Source: Cudoniella acicularis
Taxonomy: Eukaryota; Ascomycota; Leotiomycetes; Helotiales; Helotiaceae
Length of the DNA: 24,540 bases
Reading direction: 5' to 3'
Assembly (NCBI GenBank): GCA_013054445.1
Contig: JAAMPI010000844.1
Span: forward strand, 1-24,540
Shown: positions 9,021 to 19,347 of the stretch, piece after piece
Position numbering within the stretch: the first letter of the stretch is position 1
How the letters are laid out: the number at the start of each line of letters is the position of its first letter
The notes under the pieces: generated by a model
Told to the model about the DNA's origin: nothing
Database searches by the model: none
The model's input: only the letters and a program-made list of their open reading frames with translations
Translations under genes and position numbers: made by a program

Positions 9021-11425
9021 ATGCGTTTCATTAGTTTTATCTTCGCGGCCGTAGCAGCCATTAATGTGGCAGCGGCTCCATCAGACTCACATGTTCTCCA
9101 TGAGCGCAGAGTGGCCGCGCCCAAGCACTGGGAGAAAAAGTCAAGGCTGAACTCTGATGTTGTTTTACCAATGCGAATTGGTCTTACACAAAGCAACTTG
9201 GAAAAAGAAGATAAGCTTCTCATGGAGATATGAGTTATTTTCCTGGCAGTTCCAATGTCAAAATTGTTGGGGTATCTAACATCACCAACTCCAAGCATAA
9301 TTCACCGAGATATGGCCAATACTATTCGCCAGAGGAAATTATCGACATTTTTGCCCCAGCAAAGGACGCTGTTGATTCTATGCAAGCCTAGCTTCAGTCG
9401 GCGGGAATTGAGGCCAAACGGATCTCCCAGTCTGTCAACAAGCAATGGATTCAGTTCGATGCGAAAGTTAAAGAAGTGGAGTGTCTACTGAAAACGGAGT
9501 ATTACTCATGGGAGCACAAGTCAACACGAAGTGTCAGCCCGTCTTGTGATGAGTATGCTCTCAAAGCCAATTTTGAGATCTCGTCTGCTGACTTCATCTA
9601 ACTAGATATTATGTTCCTGCCCATGTGCAAGAACATGTTGATTATATTACCCCTGGCCTGAGGCTATTGGCAGGAGGAAATGTTTCTTCTGGGAAAGCAA
9701 AGTGTAAGCTTCAAGAAAGCCTGGTTTCCACACCGGGAGTGGAAATTTTAGTGCTCCAATCATTGGTGACGTAAGTTTATAAAGATTTCTTCAAACTTTC
9801 GGAATGGTGTTGATGTCGATAATATTAGGTTATCGAAGATCTCGTGAATATGGCTATTGCGCAAGAGCTTTCTATGTGTGATACATACATTACCCCACCA
9901 TGCATTGCAGGTAAATACTAGGCTATGAGAATTATCTTGAGGGTTTAGCTAATAATAATTCTGTTAGCTATGTACAACATTACTCAGTCTACGAAGGCCG
10001 CTCCCGGGAATGAAATGGGAATTTTCGAAGAGGGTGACTACTATGATGCAGAGAGCTTAGTGGAATTCTTCGCGACTTTTGCATCGTAAGTGAATCATTG
10101 GGTTTAGAAGCCGTCAGAACAAGTTGCTTATCAGTCTGCAGAAATATTCCAGTCACGGCAGAACCCAAACTTCAAGGCGTAGACGGGGTACTGCGCCCGG
10201 TGCATTTGCCACGGGAGAATCGGATCTTGACTTGCAGATTTCCTATCCTATCATTTATCCCCAAAACAGCATTATCTTCCTGACAGATGACATCAACTAC
10301 GCCTTAGGTTTAGAGAGCCGTGGTAACTTTTTAAATACATTCTTTGATGCCATCGATGGTTCTTATTGCACCTATTCCGCTTACGGTGAAACTGTAAGTT
10401 TCAATCCAAGTCGTCTTTTCACAGTGCTAAATTTACTAGAGAAACTCAAACATTGATCCTGTCTATCCTGATCCACTTGTTACTGGCTACAAAGGACAGC
10501 TTCAATGCGGAGTTTATCAGCCAACTAATTTCATCTCAATCTCCTATGGCAAGCAAGAAGACGATCTTCCAACGAATTACCAGCAGCGCCAGTGCAGCGA
10601 GATGATGAAACTTGGTATGCAGGGTGTTTCCATTGTACTAGCATCTGGCGATTCTGGAGTGGCGGCACGCGGTACTGGTGAGTGAGCAATTCCCACACTT
10701 GACAGCTCTTCTAATAATATTCAGATGGTGGCAATTCAGATGGCTGCCTAGGGACCGGTGAAGTGTTCAATACAGATTTCCCTGCCTCTTTCCTATATGT
10801 CACGGCCGTTGGAGCAACGTACCTTTCTTCGGATGCCGGCGCTACTGCGATCAAGAGGTTTCTGTGTCACGATTCCCATCTGGCGGCGGATCCTCCAACA
10901 TCTACGCAGCTCCAAGTTACCAAAATTCCACACTAAAGAATTACTTCGCTACTGCAGACCCAGGATATAAGTACTATTCTACCTCTGGTACTAATAATCC
11001 AAATGAAACCACGACGAACAGAGGCCTTTACAATCATGCAGGAAGAGGGTATCCTGATGTTTCTGCTGTGGGTGACAATGTCGTTATCTATCTTGATGGA
11101 ACGCCAACGACGATTGGAGGGACAAGTGCTCTACTCCAGTATTCGGCGCTATCTTGAACAGAATCAACGAGGAGCGCATTGCTGCCAACAAAAACACCGT
11201 CGGATTTGTTAACCCTACTCTGGTGAATATTGATTTAGCCTCTTAGAAATTGCCAACAAGTTAAATAGTACGCAAATCCCTAAGTTTTCTATGACATCAC
11301 AGTTAGGAATAATTCGGGCTGTAACACAAATGGCTTTTTTTTCTGTGGAAGGATGGGATCTAGTTACTGGTCTTGGAACCCCAAATTATCCTGCTTTACT
11401 TACACTATTCGTGGGATTGCCATGA
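9021..11425 (+). pseudogene. Sedolisin (S53) tripeptidyl-peptidase-like protease, pseudogene
   Basis: Family members are secreted acid serine-carboxyl proteases with an N-terminal pro-domain. ATG at 9021 begins a clear signal peptide (MRFISFIFAAVAAINVAAAP) followed by pro-domain text (MRIGLTQSNLEK; SPEEIIDIFAPAKDAVDS; NKQWIQFDAKVKEVE). The catalytic domain keeps Glu and Asp in TGESDLDLQ (codons 10217 and 10229), SGDSGV and the nucleophile Ser in GGTSA (codon 11125). Six introns remain recognisable with GT and AG ends: 9553-9605, 9771-9828, 9911-9967, 10086-10141, 10394-10439 and 10678-10724. Lesions: frame break near 9228; TAG at 9389 where the family has Trp; frame breaks near 9700-9725, 10181-10190, 10850-10860 and 11131 (directly after the active Ser); a stop at about 11244; an extra T in a T8 run near 11335-11342. 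The end GTPNYPALLTLFVGLP then TGA (11423-11425) marks the old C-terminus. Several lesions are not in homopolymers, so base-calling error alone does not explain them. Confidence 0.88.
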
Positions 11426-13559
11426 GGTTGGTATCATCCTGAGGCGCAATAAGGTTTGGTTGAGCCATACGAAATCCAACCGAGCACTTGAGAACAACTA
11501 AACAACTAACTCAAAATAAGAAATAATTAGCTAAAGGTGAGGAAATTAGTAATATTTTTTATATTCCCCTCTTTCTAGTACTATTTGATATTAAACTAGT
11601 GTTTATTCTTTGAATTGTTGAGAACCTCGCTCCTGCATAAGTCACTAATCCTCACAGATTAATTAAGGAAGAAAGCCAAAAGGTTGAAAAATAAATTATG
11701 TACATGTTTCTCCTATCACCGCTTCACTCTAGAAAGTCTGCCTTGTTCCAGATCTGAAATTGTACTCGTGGGCGATTCTCTCTATTGCCTTAAGGATTCG
11801 TACTAAAATAAAGAAGTTATATCATTTACAGTAATTCAGCCACTAACAGCATTCAGCCATTGATGGCAAACCACTCACTAATAATCATTCGTTTGCAAAT
11901 AGAAACTTAATCAGCCAGTGGCTCCATATCAGTCATAAACCAGGACATAACTGCGACATATCCTCCATTTCCCTATCCCGAACTCCTCGGCAGTCACTTC
12001 TCAAACGAAATAAATTTGCATCGGAACCTACACCCTCATCCCCACCATTTTCTCTATCCCCAACAGCCAGAATACCATCAATTTCCCAAACAAAACACAC
12101 CTGCAGCAATACTCATCCACTCCGTGAGCATTATCACCGCCCTGCAACACTATTCAACAACACCAGAATCCTCCTTACAAACAAAGTCAAACACCGAAAC
12201 TATTAAACGGAAAATATGTAAGAACGCTCTCATACCCGCTACACGAGGTCTTTCACCCGCATATGTGTTTATGTGCGCTCATTCTTAAGCGTGTGCGCAT
12301 AAGCATTCCACAAGACATCTAGGAGGACTACCCCTCTATCATGCATCCTTCAAAGTAACCGCACCTCAGTTAAGATGCAAGTGTCAAAGAGAAAGGGCCC
12401 CTTCATCACGTGTTTTAATCCACTTCTAAACTAATGACTAGAATTATAGCACCTCTTTGACAAGACCTTTTCCTAAAGAGTCCATCCACGCATATCCCAA
12501 ACTGATCGCGTTCGCCAGGTTTGGTAATGCTGTTAAATAGTAATTAGACGGACACCTCGAAAGGTGGCACAGTATTGCTGGCTAGACCGCGGTTTAGGGG
12601 TATGACCAGCTCCTGTCAGGCCGGCCCACGCGTCCGATCCAGAGCCAGATATGAGAGTGCATTTTGCGCCGCCATATATCTTATCCATGAATAGGATTTG
12701 GCTCTCAATGTCAGATCTGTCACCTTGTTAAATACACTAAGCGTCAACCCAGAGGTAGTTTTCCCCTAGCTCATAGACGAGAGTAATGGCGTCTTTGATC
12801 GTTTTTGGAACAGTTGGATTGTTATAGGTAGAATTTTGGTATCATAAACCTCCCACCCTAGTAATATCGCATTTTCACTCTACTAGTAGGCTGTTTGGTT
12901 CCTGATAATCAGGAGGACGTTATAGATATGGATATATATATCAGATAGTGGGTAATAGCGAGGTAGAGTGACAGCGGAGTAATTGAGGGTCCCGGGTGCG
13001 CAACCGTTTCTTAAGTCAGTATTATCTTAATAACCAATTACTACGGTAAGTACATGATAGAGTGGCTTGGACAAGACATCGTCGTTTGATATCAATTACT
13101 CCGAAAACGAGCCTAGATTTTGCACTCCATAGAACAGGCACACATGCATGCCATGGCATTCCTTACAACAAGTAATCCAATCTCTGCCTTTGCGAGATTC
13201 AGCCATCGACCTAAAGATAATCGGCTGGCTTCTCTTCCATTCGGTTTTGTCGGCTAGAGCTTGAATCCTGTAGCCTGCCAAAAATCAAACTATATGTGGG
13301 TCATGTATCTGAGCTCTTCGAACAAGTGCAGCTTGCATTTGGCATGATACTGGGTGATCAGAGGTATCACTGAAGACCAATCGTCCCCATTCCCTAATTG
13401 CGACTCGGCAAACCTATCCACTGTCACGCTTGTTATATATTTTTGTAAGTTCTGAATCCTTTTGTATAGACTGAAGCAGCAAGCCACAAAGCAGACAATA
13501 TCGCGAAGTAACCCAGAAGTCATGAAGGATAAAAGGTCTCAGGGGCTCTATTTTCTTTA
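11426..13559. other. Gene-poor spacer
   Basis: I see no gene I can support. A 90-codon plus-strand frame at 12016-12288 is His/Pro/Thr-rich and resembles nothing. Two minus-strand frames (13096-13281, 13290-13523) could be worn remnants of one gene but no plausible intron joins them and I recognise no family. A perfect palindrome (TCCTGATAATCAGGA) lies near 12900-12914. Confidence 0.5.
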
Positions 13560-13870
13560 GGTTCGATAACTAGAAAATTTCCTATAATTTTAGCTTCTCG
13601 TAGACCTTATATAGTCTATAAAACCTATAATATAGACTTATGATATCCTAAAGACAATTAGAATATAAAAGTAATAGTGTATTAGTAAAACAATTATTAA
13701 GATGAAAAAGATATAGAATATTACTATTATATACTTTATTATTTCTTAGTGTAATATATATTATTTATTATAATATAATAGTATATAAAAGTCTATGTTT
13801 AAAAAACTAAAGTAATATAATCAAAATAAACTTTAAATAACTAAAGAAAAAGCTCTTACTCTTATTATTG
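13560..13870. other. AT-rich island, RIP-like
   Basis: About 300 bases are almost entirely A and T with very frequent TA steps, sharply different from the flanks. In ascomycetes such islands usually mark repeats mutated by repeat-induced point mutation (C to T, favouring CpA). No recognisable transposon sequence survives, so the origin is inference. Confidence 0.6.
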
Positions 13871-14214
13871 TATATCTAGGATCAGGTGCCATTACGATCT
13901 CTTCGACTCATACAGCGCCTACGCCAGTATCTGTATAATTTTAGACACGGCCTCTATGGCTTGAAATATGCAGGTCTCATATTTTTGGTCAACAACAAGT
14001 CTAAGCGCCTGTGGAGTGGCCCAGATGGGGAAGCCCGGGCACCGTGACGCCCAGTCAGGGGTGTTGAGGGCAGGTGAGGGAACGCCTCAATAAAGCTGCC
14101 GCTTTCCCATCGATATCAGCAGAGCCCCAGCCTTGTCGTCGCAATCTAAAATGGAGCCTTTTCCAATGGAGCCTGCTCCAGAGCTTCTCCTGAAGACCAT
14201 TAATTGTAACAAGT

Positions 14215-16665
14215 ATGGCATCCTCAGACCAAGAAGAAGAGCTCCAGATCGGCGACGAAGCTGCGACACCAATTGGTCCCTTCCAAAGTCCAAAACGTGC
14301 GAAAACATTCGAATCGGGTTCATCGTCGGCACCACGGAAAAACCTGAAAGATATTGTGGAGAAGAAAGTCAGATTGAAGAAGAACACCTACAAGTACCAA
14401 CCAATTGACTATCACGAAGATATTCGCATATTGAGGCTATTCCATGGCAAGAGAGGTGAGCCTCTCGAGTGCATGCTATTTCCCAGTGCGCTTCCGTCAA
14501 GAAAGAATTGTCCCTCGAAATCCAACTCTAAAGATCATCCTTACCAGGCTTTATCGTATTGTTGGGGAGATCCAAACGAAGAACCGACCCACGAGCTGCT
14601 CATATATTACGATAACGAAAAGCATGACGGCATCCAGAAAATGACCCCATTCAATCCCTGTGGGAAATTTTACGTCAGAGATAACTTGTTTGCCGCGCTC
14701 TTGCAGTTTCGACAAGCCAAGGAGGATATAAATCTCTGGGTTGATGCCGTATGTATCGATCAGTCAAAGGGGACGGAAGCGATCAAGGAGAAGACTGCGC
14801 AAGTGGTACGGATGAATGAGGTATACAACGAAGCAGAAAAGGTCTGTGTGTGGCTAGGGAAAGGAACACCTGAGACTACGGCGACGTTCCAATTTTTGAG
14901 GGAGATTCTGAACCTGAACACTTTCGATACGCTCATCAGGGGGAGAACAAGTCCAGAAAGATGGTACTTACTAATCAAACTATTGAGAAATCAATGGTTT
15001 AGCAGGAGATGGGTCATCCAGGAGCTTGCACTTGCGAGAGAAGCGGTGGTTCATTGGGGAAGAGAGAAAATGCAGTGGGCAGACTTCGCGGACGCTATCG
15101 CAGTGGCAATGACGAAGCACCAGGAGATAAAGTCAATTCTCAAACAAGCGCGAAGATCAGAATTAGCCAGGTTGGATCCGAGTATTCATGTCGACCTTCC
15201 GGAGCCTCGAGCTCTTGGAGCAAATACCCTTATAAATGCCAGTACCAACCTCTTTCGAAGATCTGATGATGGCCAAGTACAACAACGCCTGGTTGACTTG
15301 GAGGTCCTGGTATCTTCAATCTTCCTTCCCTTTGCAGCTTCGGAGCCAAGAGATACAATATATGCCGTGCTGTCTCTTGCCAAAGATACAGCAGTACGTA
15401 GTGAGTTAGTTACTCATCCAAGCTGGTTGAAGGCGCCAAAAACCTTGACACATGTCGTTCAAGGTGTCTTCTCCTCGGTACTTGTTTGGGTTTCTTGGTT
15501 TGGCCATTCAGCGAATAACACAGAGGCAACAATGGGTCTTGAGTTCTGTACCGATGAAAGAATCACTGCCAAGTACGACAAGAGACTCGCAGATGTGTGG
15601 GCAGACTTCATGGAATACTGTATTGAGAGGTCTCAATCGCTTGATATTATTTGTCGACATTGGGCTCCCCCGCCAAAGAGACCGACATTGCGTGAGATCA
15701 TGGATCTCAAAAATTCAGGTCGAGAGCACGAAGACGAGGATATTCCATCATGGGTTCCGATAATTGAAAGACATGCGTATGGCGGACCATCTGGAATCCT
15801 AAATGGTCGAACGAATGGAGATAGCCTGGTAGGAAGCCTCGAGCGAAATCATCAACAGCGTTACAATGCCTCTGGGGCACTTCGTCCATGCGTTGTCTTC
15901 GGCAAGATTAAGCAGGACGTGGGAACTCAGAAGGAAGAAAAACCTGAGCATTATAACACAACCACATCTGAAGGCCCCAATGCCAGCGAGCCACCTCCAA
16001 GCCACGCAGAACTTCCACTGAGACTGTCAAGAAAATTCGATGGTACATTACACGTCAAAGGATTTGAAGTCGCCACTGTGGAGAAAGTTACTGGAAGAGT
16101 ACTCGATGGAGTTATACCCGAGGAAGGATTGCAATTTGGAGGCTGGCTGAAAGATGCTCAGACTCACGAGTTTCCCACAAGAGTCCCAGATAGATTGTGG
16201 CGTACACTCGTCGCTGATCGAGACCTTGATGGCATGGCAGCTCCAACATGGTACCGGCGTGCTTGTCGTGAATGCCTCCAAAGCACAAATGCTAACGGCG
16301 ATCTCAACACGAAAGATTTAACAGACTTGGAACAAACGCCCGACACCATGAAGATGTTTCTTGAGAGAATGCAAGCAGTAACATGGTGCAGAAGGTTTTT
16401 CCTCACCAAGAGACGAGAAGAAAAAGTGCACAACAGGGAGCCTTGGTACGGCTTAGGCCCACGAGATCTTGCCCACGGAGACACGATCTGTATTTTGTTT
16501 GGGTGTAGCGTTCCCGTCGTGCTCCGAAAGGTTCAAGGATCTGACCGATATACTTTCATTGGCGAGTGCTATGTTCATGGGATAATGGATGGAGAGAGTC
16601 TTCCACCCAAGCAAAGCATCATACAGCATCCATACGAAGGCGTGCGTGGTTTTATCATTGTCTGA
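14215..16665 (+). CDS. HET-domain (heterokaryon incompatibility) protein
   Basis: The 816-codon open frame starts at MASSDQEEEL. Residues about 106-277 are the HET domain (PF06985): YQALSYCWGDPNE (109), LWVDAVCIDQ (175), VVRMNEVYNEAEKVCVWLG and WFSRRWVIQELALA (262). The later part holds EPRDTIYAVLSLAKDT, SLDIICRHWAP, DIPSWVP and a C-terminal block (ICILFGCSVPVVLRK, FIGECYVHGIMDGE) seen in many large HET proteins. Family members trigger cell death when genetically different hyphae fuse; whether this one does is unknown. The frame is uninterrupted, but a hydrophobic stretch coded by 15401-15511 is unlike the family and has a GTGAGT donor, a TTCAG acceptor and a length of 111 nt (divisible by three), so it may be an in-frame intron. 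No fusion partner domain is visible. Confidence 0.93.
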   Translation: MASSDQEEELQIGDEAATPIGPFQSPKRAKTFESGSSSAPRKNLKDIVEKKVRLKKNTYKYQPIDYHEDIRILRLFHGKRGEPLECMLFPSALPSRKNCPSKSNSKDHPYQALSYCWGDPNEEPTHELLIYYDNEKHDGIQKMTPFNPCGKFYVRDNLFAALLQFRQAKEDINLWVDAVCIDQSKGTEAIKEKTAQVVRMNEVYNEAEKVCVWLGKGTPETTATFQFLREILNLNTFDTLIRGRTSPERWYLLIKLLRNQWFSRRWVIQELALAREAVVHWGREKMQWADFADAIAVAMTKHQEIKSILKQARRSELARLDPSIHVDLPEPRALGANTLINASTNLFRRSDDGQVQQRLVDLEVLVSSIFLPFAASEPRDTIYAVLSLAKDTAVRSELVTHPSWLKAPKTLTHVVQGVFSSVLVWVSWFGHSANNTEATMGLEFCTDERITAKYDKRLADVWADFMEYCIERSQSLDIICRHWAPPPKRPTLREIMDLKNSGREHEDEDIPSWVPIIERHAYGGPSGILNGRTNGDSLVGSLERNHQQRYNASGALRPCVVFGKIKQDVGTQKEEKPEHYNTTTSEGPNASEPPPSHAELPLRLSRKFDGTLHVKGFEVATVEKVTGRVLDGVIPEEGLQFGGWLKDAQTHEFPTRVPDRLWRTLVADRDLDGMAAPTWYRRACRECLQSTNANGDLNTKDLTDLEQTPDTMKMFLERMQAVTWCRRFFLTKRREEKVHNREPWYGLGPRDLAHGDTICILFGCSVPVVLRKVQGSDRYTFIGECYVHGIMDGESLPPKQSIIQHPYEGVRGFIIV

Positions 16666-17568
16666 CATGGCTCGGTCAGAAGTAGATAGGATATCTATGA
16701 GTAATTCGTTGGCAGTGCATGAGTCTGCCCAATGATAGCGTCCGACCATGACTACAATATTGAACTGATAATGGAAATATGAATGGAAGCTTGGATATAC
16801 ATACCCCAAGCGCAGAATCTACGGTTCGCCACTCACCGGAAGCAGTCGCCAGTTATCTAGCTGCCACAAAGCCGTTGTTGACAGGTACCATGTTTGTGCC
16901 CAAATCGAAATTTCAGCAGTCGTGTAATTGAGGTCTGATTGCACCCCACAATGCATCAGGCCTTTGATGGTGCCAACAATGGTGCCAACAACGCTGGCGC
17001 TGGCCAATATTTTCACGCCTCCGAATGGAAATATGTCTTTCATTGCGCCAATATAGGCTTCGGCCAACTGAACACAGAAAGAATGTGATTGTCACAGCCT
17101 TCGCCGCTGTCGCTAATTTGGTATTGGCGTTCGCACATGGTCAAACTGCGGCCCGCTAGCTTCAGCAGAGCCGCCGAGACCGGCACAACAGCTCGCATCT
17201 CATGAGTGATGAAAATCAATTGCAAGCCTGCGCTCTCTTCGGTAGGCTGCTTTTCCCTTCACCGAGAACTATTATCAACCTAATAGCCTCAAATGTTCAT
17301 ATTTGCTATCCATCGTAGGAGCAACAGGATGCTCTGAGATCTGACATTATGCACGGTGAGCTGAAAAAGGATGGGTGGCACACCAATTGTTGCATCCTAG
17401 ACAATGGCTGGAATGTTGCTAAACATCGGGAGGAGTTCACAGCCCTGACTGGTGGACAAAAAATTGCTTGCCGTCAAGGCACGCCCCACAACACTTATAT
17501 GCGGCACGCGCAGCTCAGAGGCCTCGATTGCTTTCCACCCACGCATATATTTTGCAGCCACACTCACG
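16666..17568. other. Spacer between the HET gene and the unknown-protein gene
   Basis: The first 150 bases are the 3' flank of the HET gene. The minus-strand remnant listed separately lies in the middle. Bases 17230-17568 form the 5' flank of the next gene, whose frame is open without an ATG from 17452. Confidence 0.5.
16819..17088 (-). pseudogene. Possible remnant of a fungal rhodopsin-like integral membrane protein
   Basis: A minus-strand frame ending at 16819 encodes a hydrophobic helix (KILASASVVGTIVGTIKGLM), then DLNYTTAEISIWAQT. This helix plus D-x2-Y-x6-IW arrangement is typical of the sixth-to-seventh helix region of the seven-helix fungal rhodopsin-domain proteins (PF20684). Only this piece is visible. 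Upstream text (17040-17225, minus) is in another frame and cannot be joined convincingly, and no start or earlier helices are seen. I call it a fragment; it could also be chance similarity. Confidence 0.3.
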
Positions 17569-18342
17569 ATGTACACAACTCCTAACAGTGTGGAAATACT
17601 TGGAGAAAATGACAAAAAATACATTCGAATGGATTTCTCTCTTGATGATCAGAAGTCTAGATGTAACCCTACCCCTCAGCAGAGGGCAATCTACAACTTT
17701 CATGAAGCACGACACAGTAATGAAGCCGACGATATATATGCGTCCGCATGGTTTAAAAGAACGAAAGACTTTATGAAACATGCGCATCAAAATGCTCATG
17801 TAGTCTTGGACTCTTGGCAGGAGGTCGAAATTTTGGAGTTTGGAGTGTTCTTCCTCGCACATCCTGTTGCAGGCTACTCATTGTGGCACTTTCTCTGTGC
17901 CTGCAATGAGCTCGATGCCATTGTGTGCGGTCGGCCACCAATTGATGACTGGATCAAACTGAAGCCTTTTTCGTACACGGAAACGGAAGAAGACCAGAAC
18001 GCTTGGGAAGAGGCTCTGCGTGATCTGAAGGGTCGGATTGAGAGTGGAGACTTGGAGGGTGAAAACCTGCTTCAGAAATTGTACGCGATTTTCTGTGGAT
18101 TAGAAAAGCTCGACGTCACCTTCCAAACTGTCGAGGACACCTTCATTAGCAATCTGGGGAGTAAGATGTTTGCCGAAGAGATGATGAACACGATTCGCAC
18201 AGCGAAAGAATGGAGATGTCAGAAGATTGCCAACCTTTCCTTGGCGGATGATACGCTCTCAGTAGAAGAGGATTTGAGTATGTGTTCCATATCTGCATAT
18301 GTTCATGACACTGACGGGACACAGCCAGTTCCAAGGAATTAA
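17569..18342 (+). CDS. Uncharacterised protein, 257 aa
   Basis: The frame is open from 17452 but the first ATG is at 17569 (MYTTPNSVEILGENDKKYIR), giving 257 aa to TAA. I do not recognise a family. The protein looks soluble and acidic. It has an aromatic and Cys-rich central block (VFFLAHPVAGYSLWHFLCAC, about residues 126-145) and a helical C-terminal half with repeated Glu/Leu patterns (DLKGRIESGDLEGENLLQKL). There is no signal peptide. Codon use and the absence of stops support a real gene. A 5' exon upstream cannot be excluded, since the frame is open for 39 codons before the ATG. It follows the HET gene on the same strand after a 900-bp gap. Confidence 0.6.
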   Translation: MYTTPNSVEILGENDKKYIRMDFSLDDQKSRCNPTPQQRAIYNFHEARHSNEADDIYASAWFKRTKDFMKHAHQNAHVVLDSWQEVEILEFGVFFLAHPVAGYSLWHFLCACNELDAIVCGRPPIDDWIKLKPFSYTETEEDQNAWEEALRDLKGRIESGDLEGENLLQKLYAIFCGLEKLDVTFQTVEDTFISNLGSKMFAEEMMNTIRTAKEWRCQKIANLSLADDTLSVEEDLSMCSISAYVHDTDGTQPVPRN

Positions 18343-18890
18343 TACCAAAAAAGAGGCGGTCACACCCTCGCCCTAAATCTCGGCGAAAGAAAGGAAAGCG
18401 CATATCTATACAAAGAAATGGTACCTTGTTTCCTTTCAAATTTTTAAATATGAACTTACTGGTGTTCTAGAAAATTCAGAGATGCTAGCTTCTAGAACAG
18501 TCTCTTCTCATCTCTTTGTATGGCCTATATCAAGCTTCTACGTCTCGTCGATAGTCGTTGCTATAATAGTTTGGTATTTCATTAAGGCTTTCGATGTTAA
18601 GATCACTAGAGAGTGCATGAATTCGTGTCTAAAGTTGTAAAATATATATATCAAGGAATTTATGATATTTATATCGGGAATTCTGTAATAATATAACTTC
18701 TTTCTCTTTGTTAATTATCATAATTCTCTTAATAGATTCTTAGATATTTATCAACTAAGTATCGATAATAAATATCAATCTCCTATTGATATTGCTACGT
18801 AAAATATTATTCCTATCAATATATATATTTATCGATTTTCTATTCTTTACTCTACCCTACAATACCCTAATTTCCCAAATCTCACTGTCT

Positions 18891-19003
18891 TGCCTTTGTA
18901 CCTAAACATACCACTATTCCCAGATCTCGCGTTCCTGACTTCGTACCCAAACATGCTACTATTCCTAGATCTTACCTTCCTGCCTAAATATACTATTGTT
19001 TCC
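18891..19003. repeat. Degenerate 45-bp minisatellite, about 2.5 units
   Basis: Units 18891-18935 and 18936-18980 are both 45 bp and match at 36 of 45 positions; most differences are C/T or A/G transitions. A third unit (18981-19003) has lost its centre and keeps only its two ends. Trace similarity (CCCAAATCTCACTGTCT) before 18891 hints at an older unit. The shared core is CCTAAACATACCACTATTCC with variants. Confidence 0.75.
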
Positions 19004-19103
19004 TGAGACCCAGCACGGGTTTCATTTTTGCATTTATAAATAATAAAAGACTCACATAAATTATTCAGGCTCCTGAATTGAATTCATAATATGATTTTTT
19101 TTC

Positions 19104-19132
19104 CTTTCTTTCTTTCTTTCTTTCTTTCTTTC
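19104..19132. repeat. CTTT microsatellite
   Basis: Seven consecutive CTTT units, preceded by a T-run. Length is likely to vary between strains. Confidence 0.9.
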
Positions 19133-19278
19133 ATAATCCGCTGATTCGCAGCGACAAACCAAATGCTTATAATTCAGCGAGCAGGTGCAACAATCCAGCG
19201 CGTCAGCCCCCTAATTTTGCCTCCATCCGTACCGCTGAGCGCTTCATCGTTACCAGTGAAGCGCATAACCACAACTTA

Positions 19279-19311
19279 CGAGCCTGCTGACAAAAGTCTG
19301 GGTTTTTAGCG
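19279..19311 (+). repeat. Left terminal inverted repeat of the mariner element
   Basis: This 33-bp arm begins CGAGCCTGCTGAC and ends GGGTTTTTAGCG. It pairs with 20228-20260 with a single mismatch (G against T in the CTGCTGAC segment). Confidence 0.9.
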
Positions 19312-19347
19312 TATATAGCATATGCCGTATCAATTTAATGGCTATTA

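Larger units (their letters stand above)
18343..19275. other. Repeat-bearing AT-rich spacer
   Basis: No gene is visible. Bases 18600-18850 are an AT-rich island like that at 13560. The minisatellite and microsatellite listed separately follow. Bases 19140-19275 are of normal composition with several CAGCG words and lead directly into the mariner element. Confidence 0.6.

Noticed and set aside
9021..11425. Treating the protease region as several small intact genes
   Set aside because: The pieces line up in order as one sedolisin with introns; separate short genes would not explain the shared family order.
12016..12288. 90-codon His/Pro/Thr-rich plus-strand frame
   Set aside because: Low-complexity, no domain, no supporting splice or homologous text around it.
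12899..12914. Perfect palindrome TCCTGATAATCAGGA
   Set aside because: Short palindromes are expected by chance in 24 kb and nothing around it points to a function.
13096..13523. Two adjacent minus-strand frames that might be one spliced gene
   Set aside because: The only GT between them would give a 16-nt intron; no family recognised. Left as possible debris.
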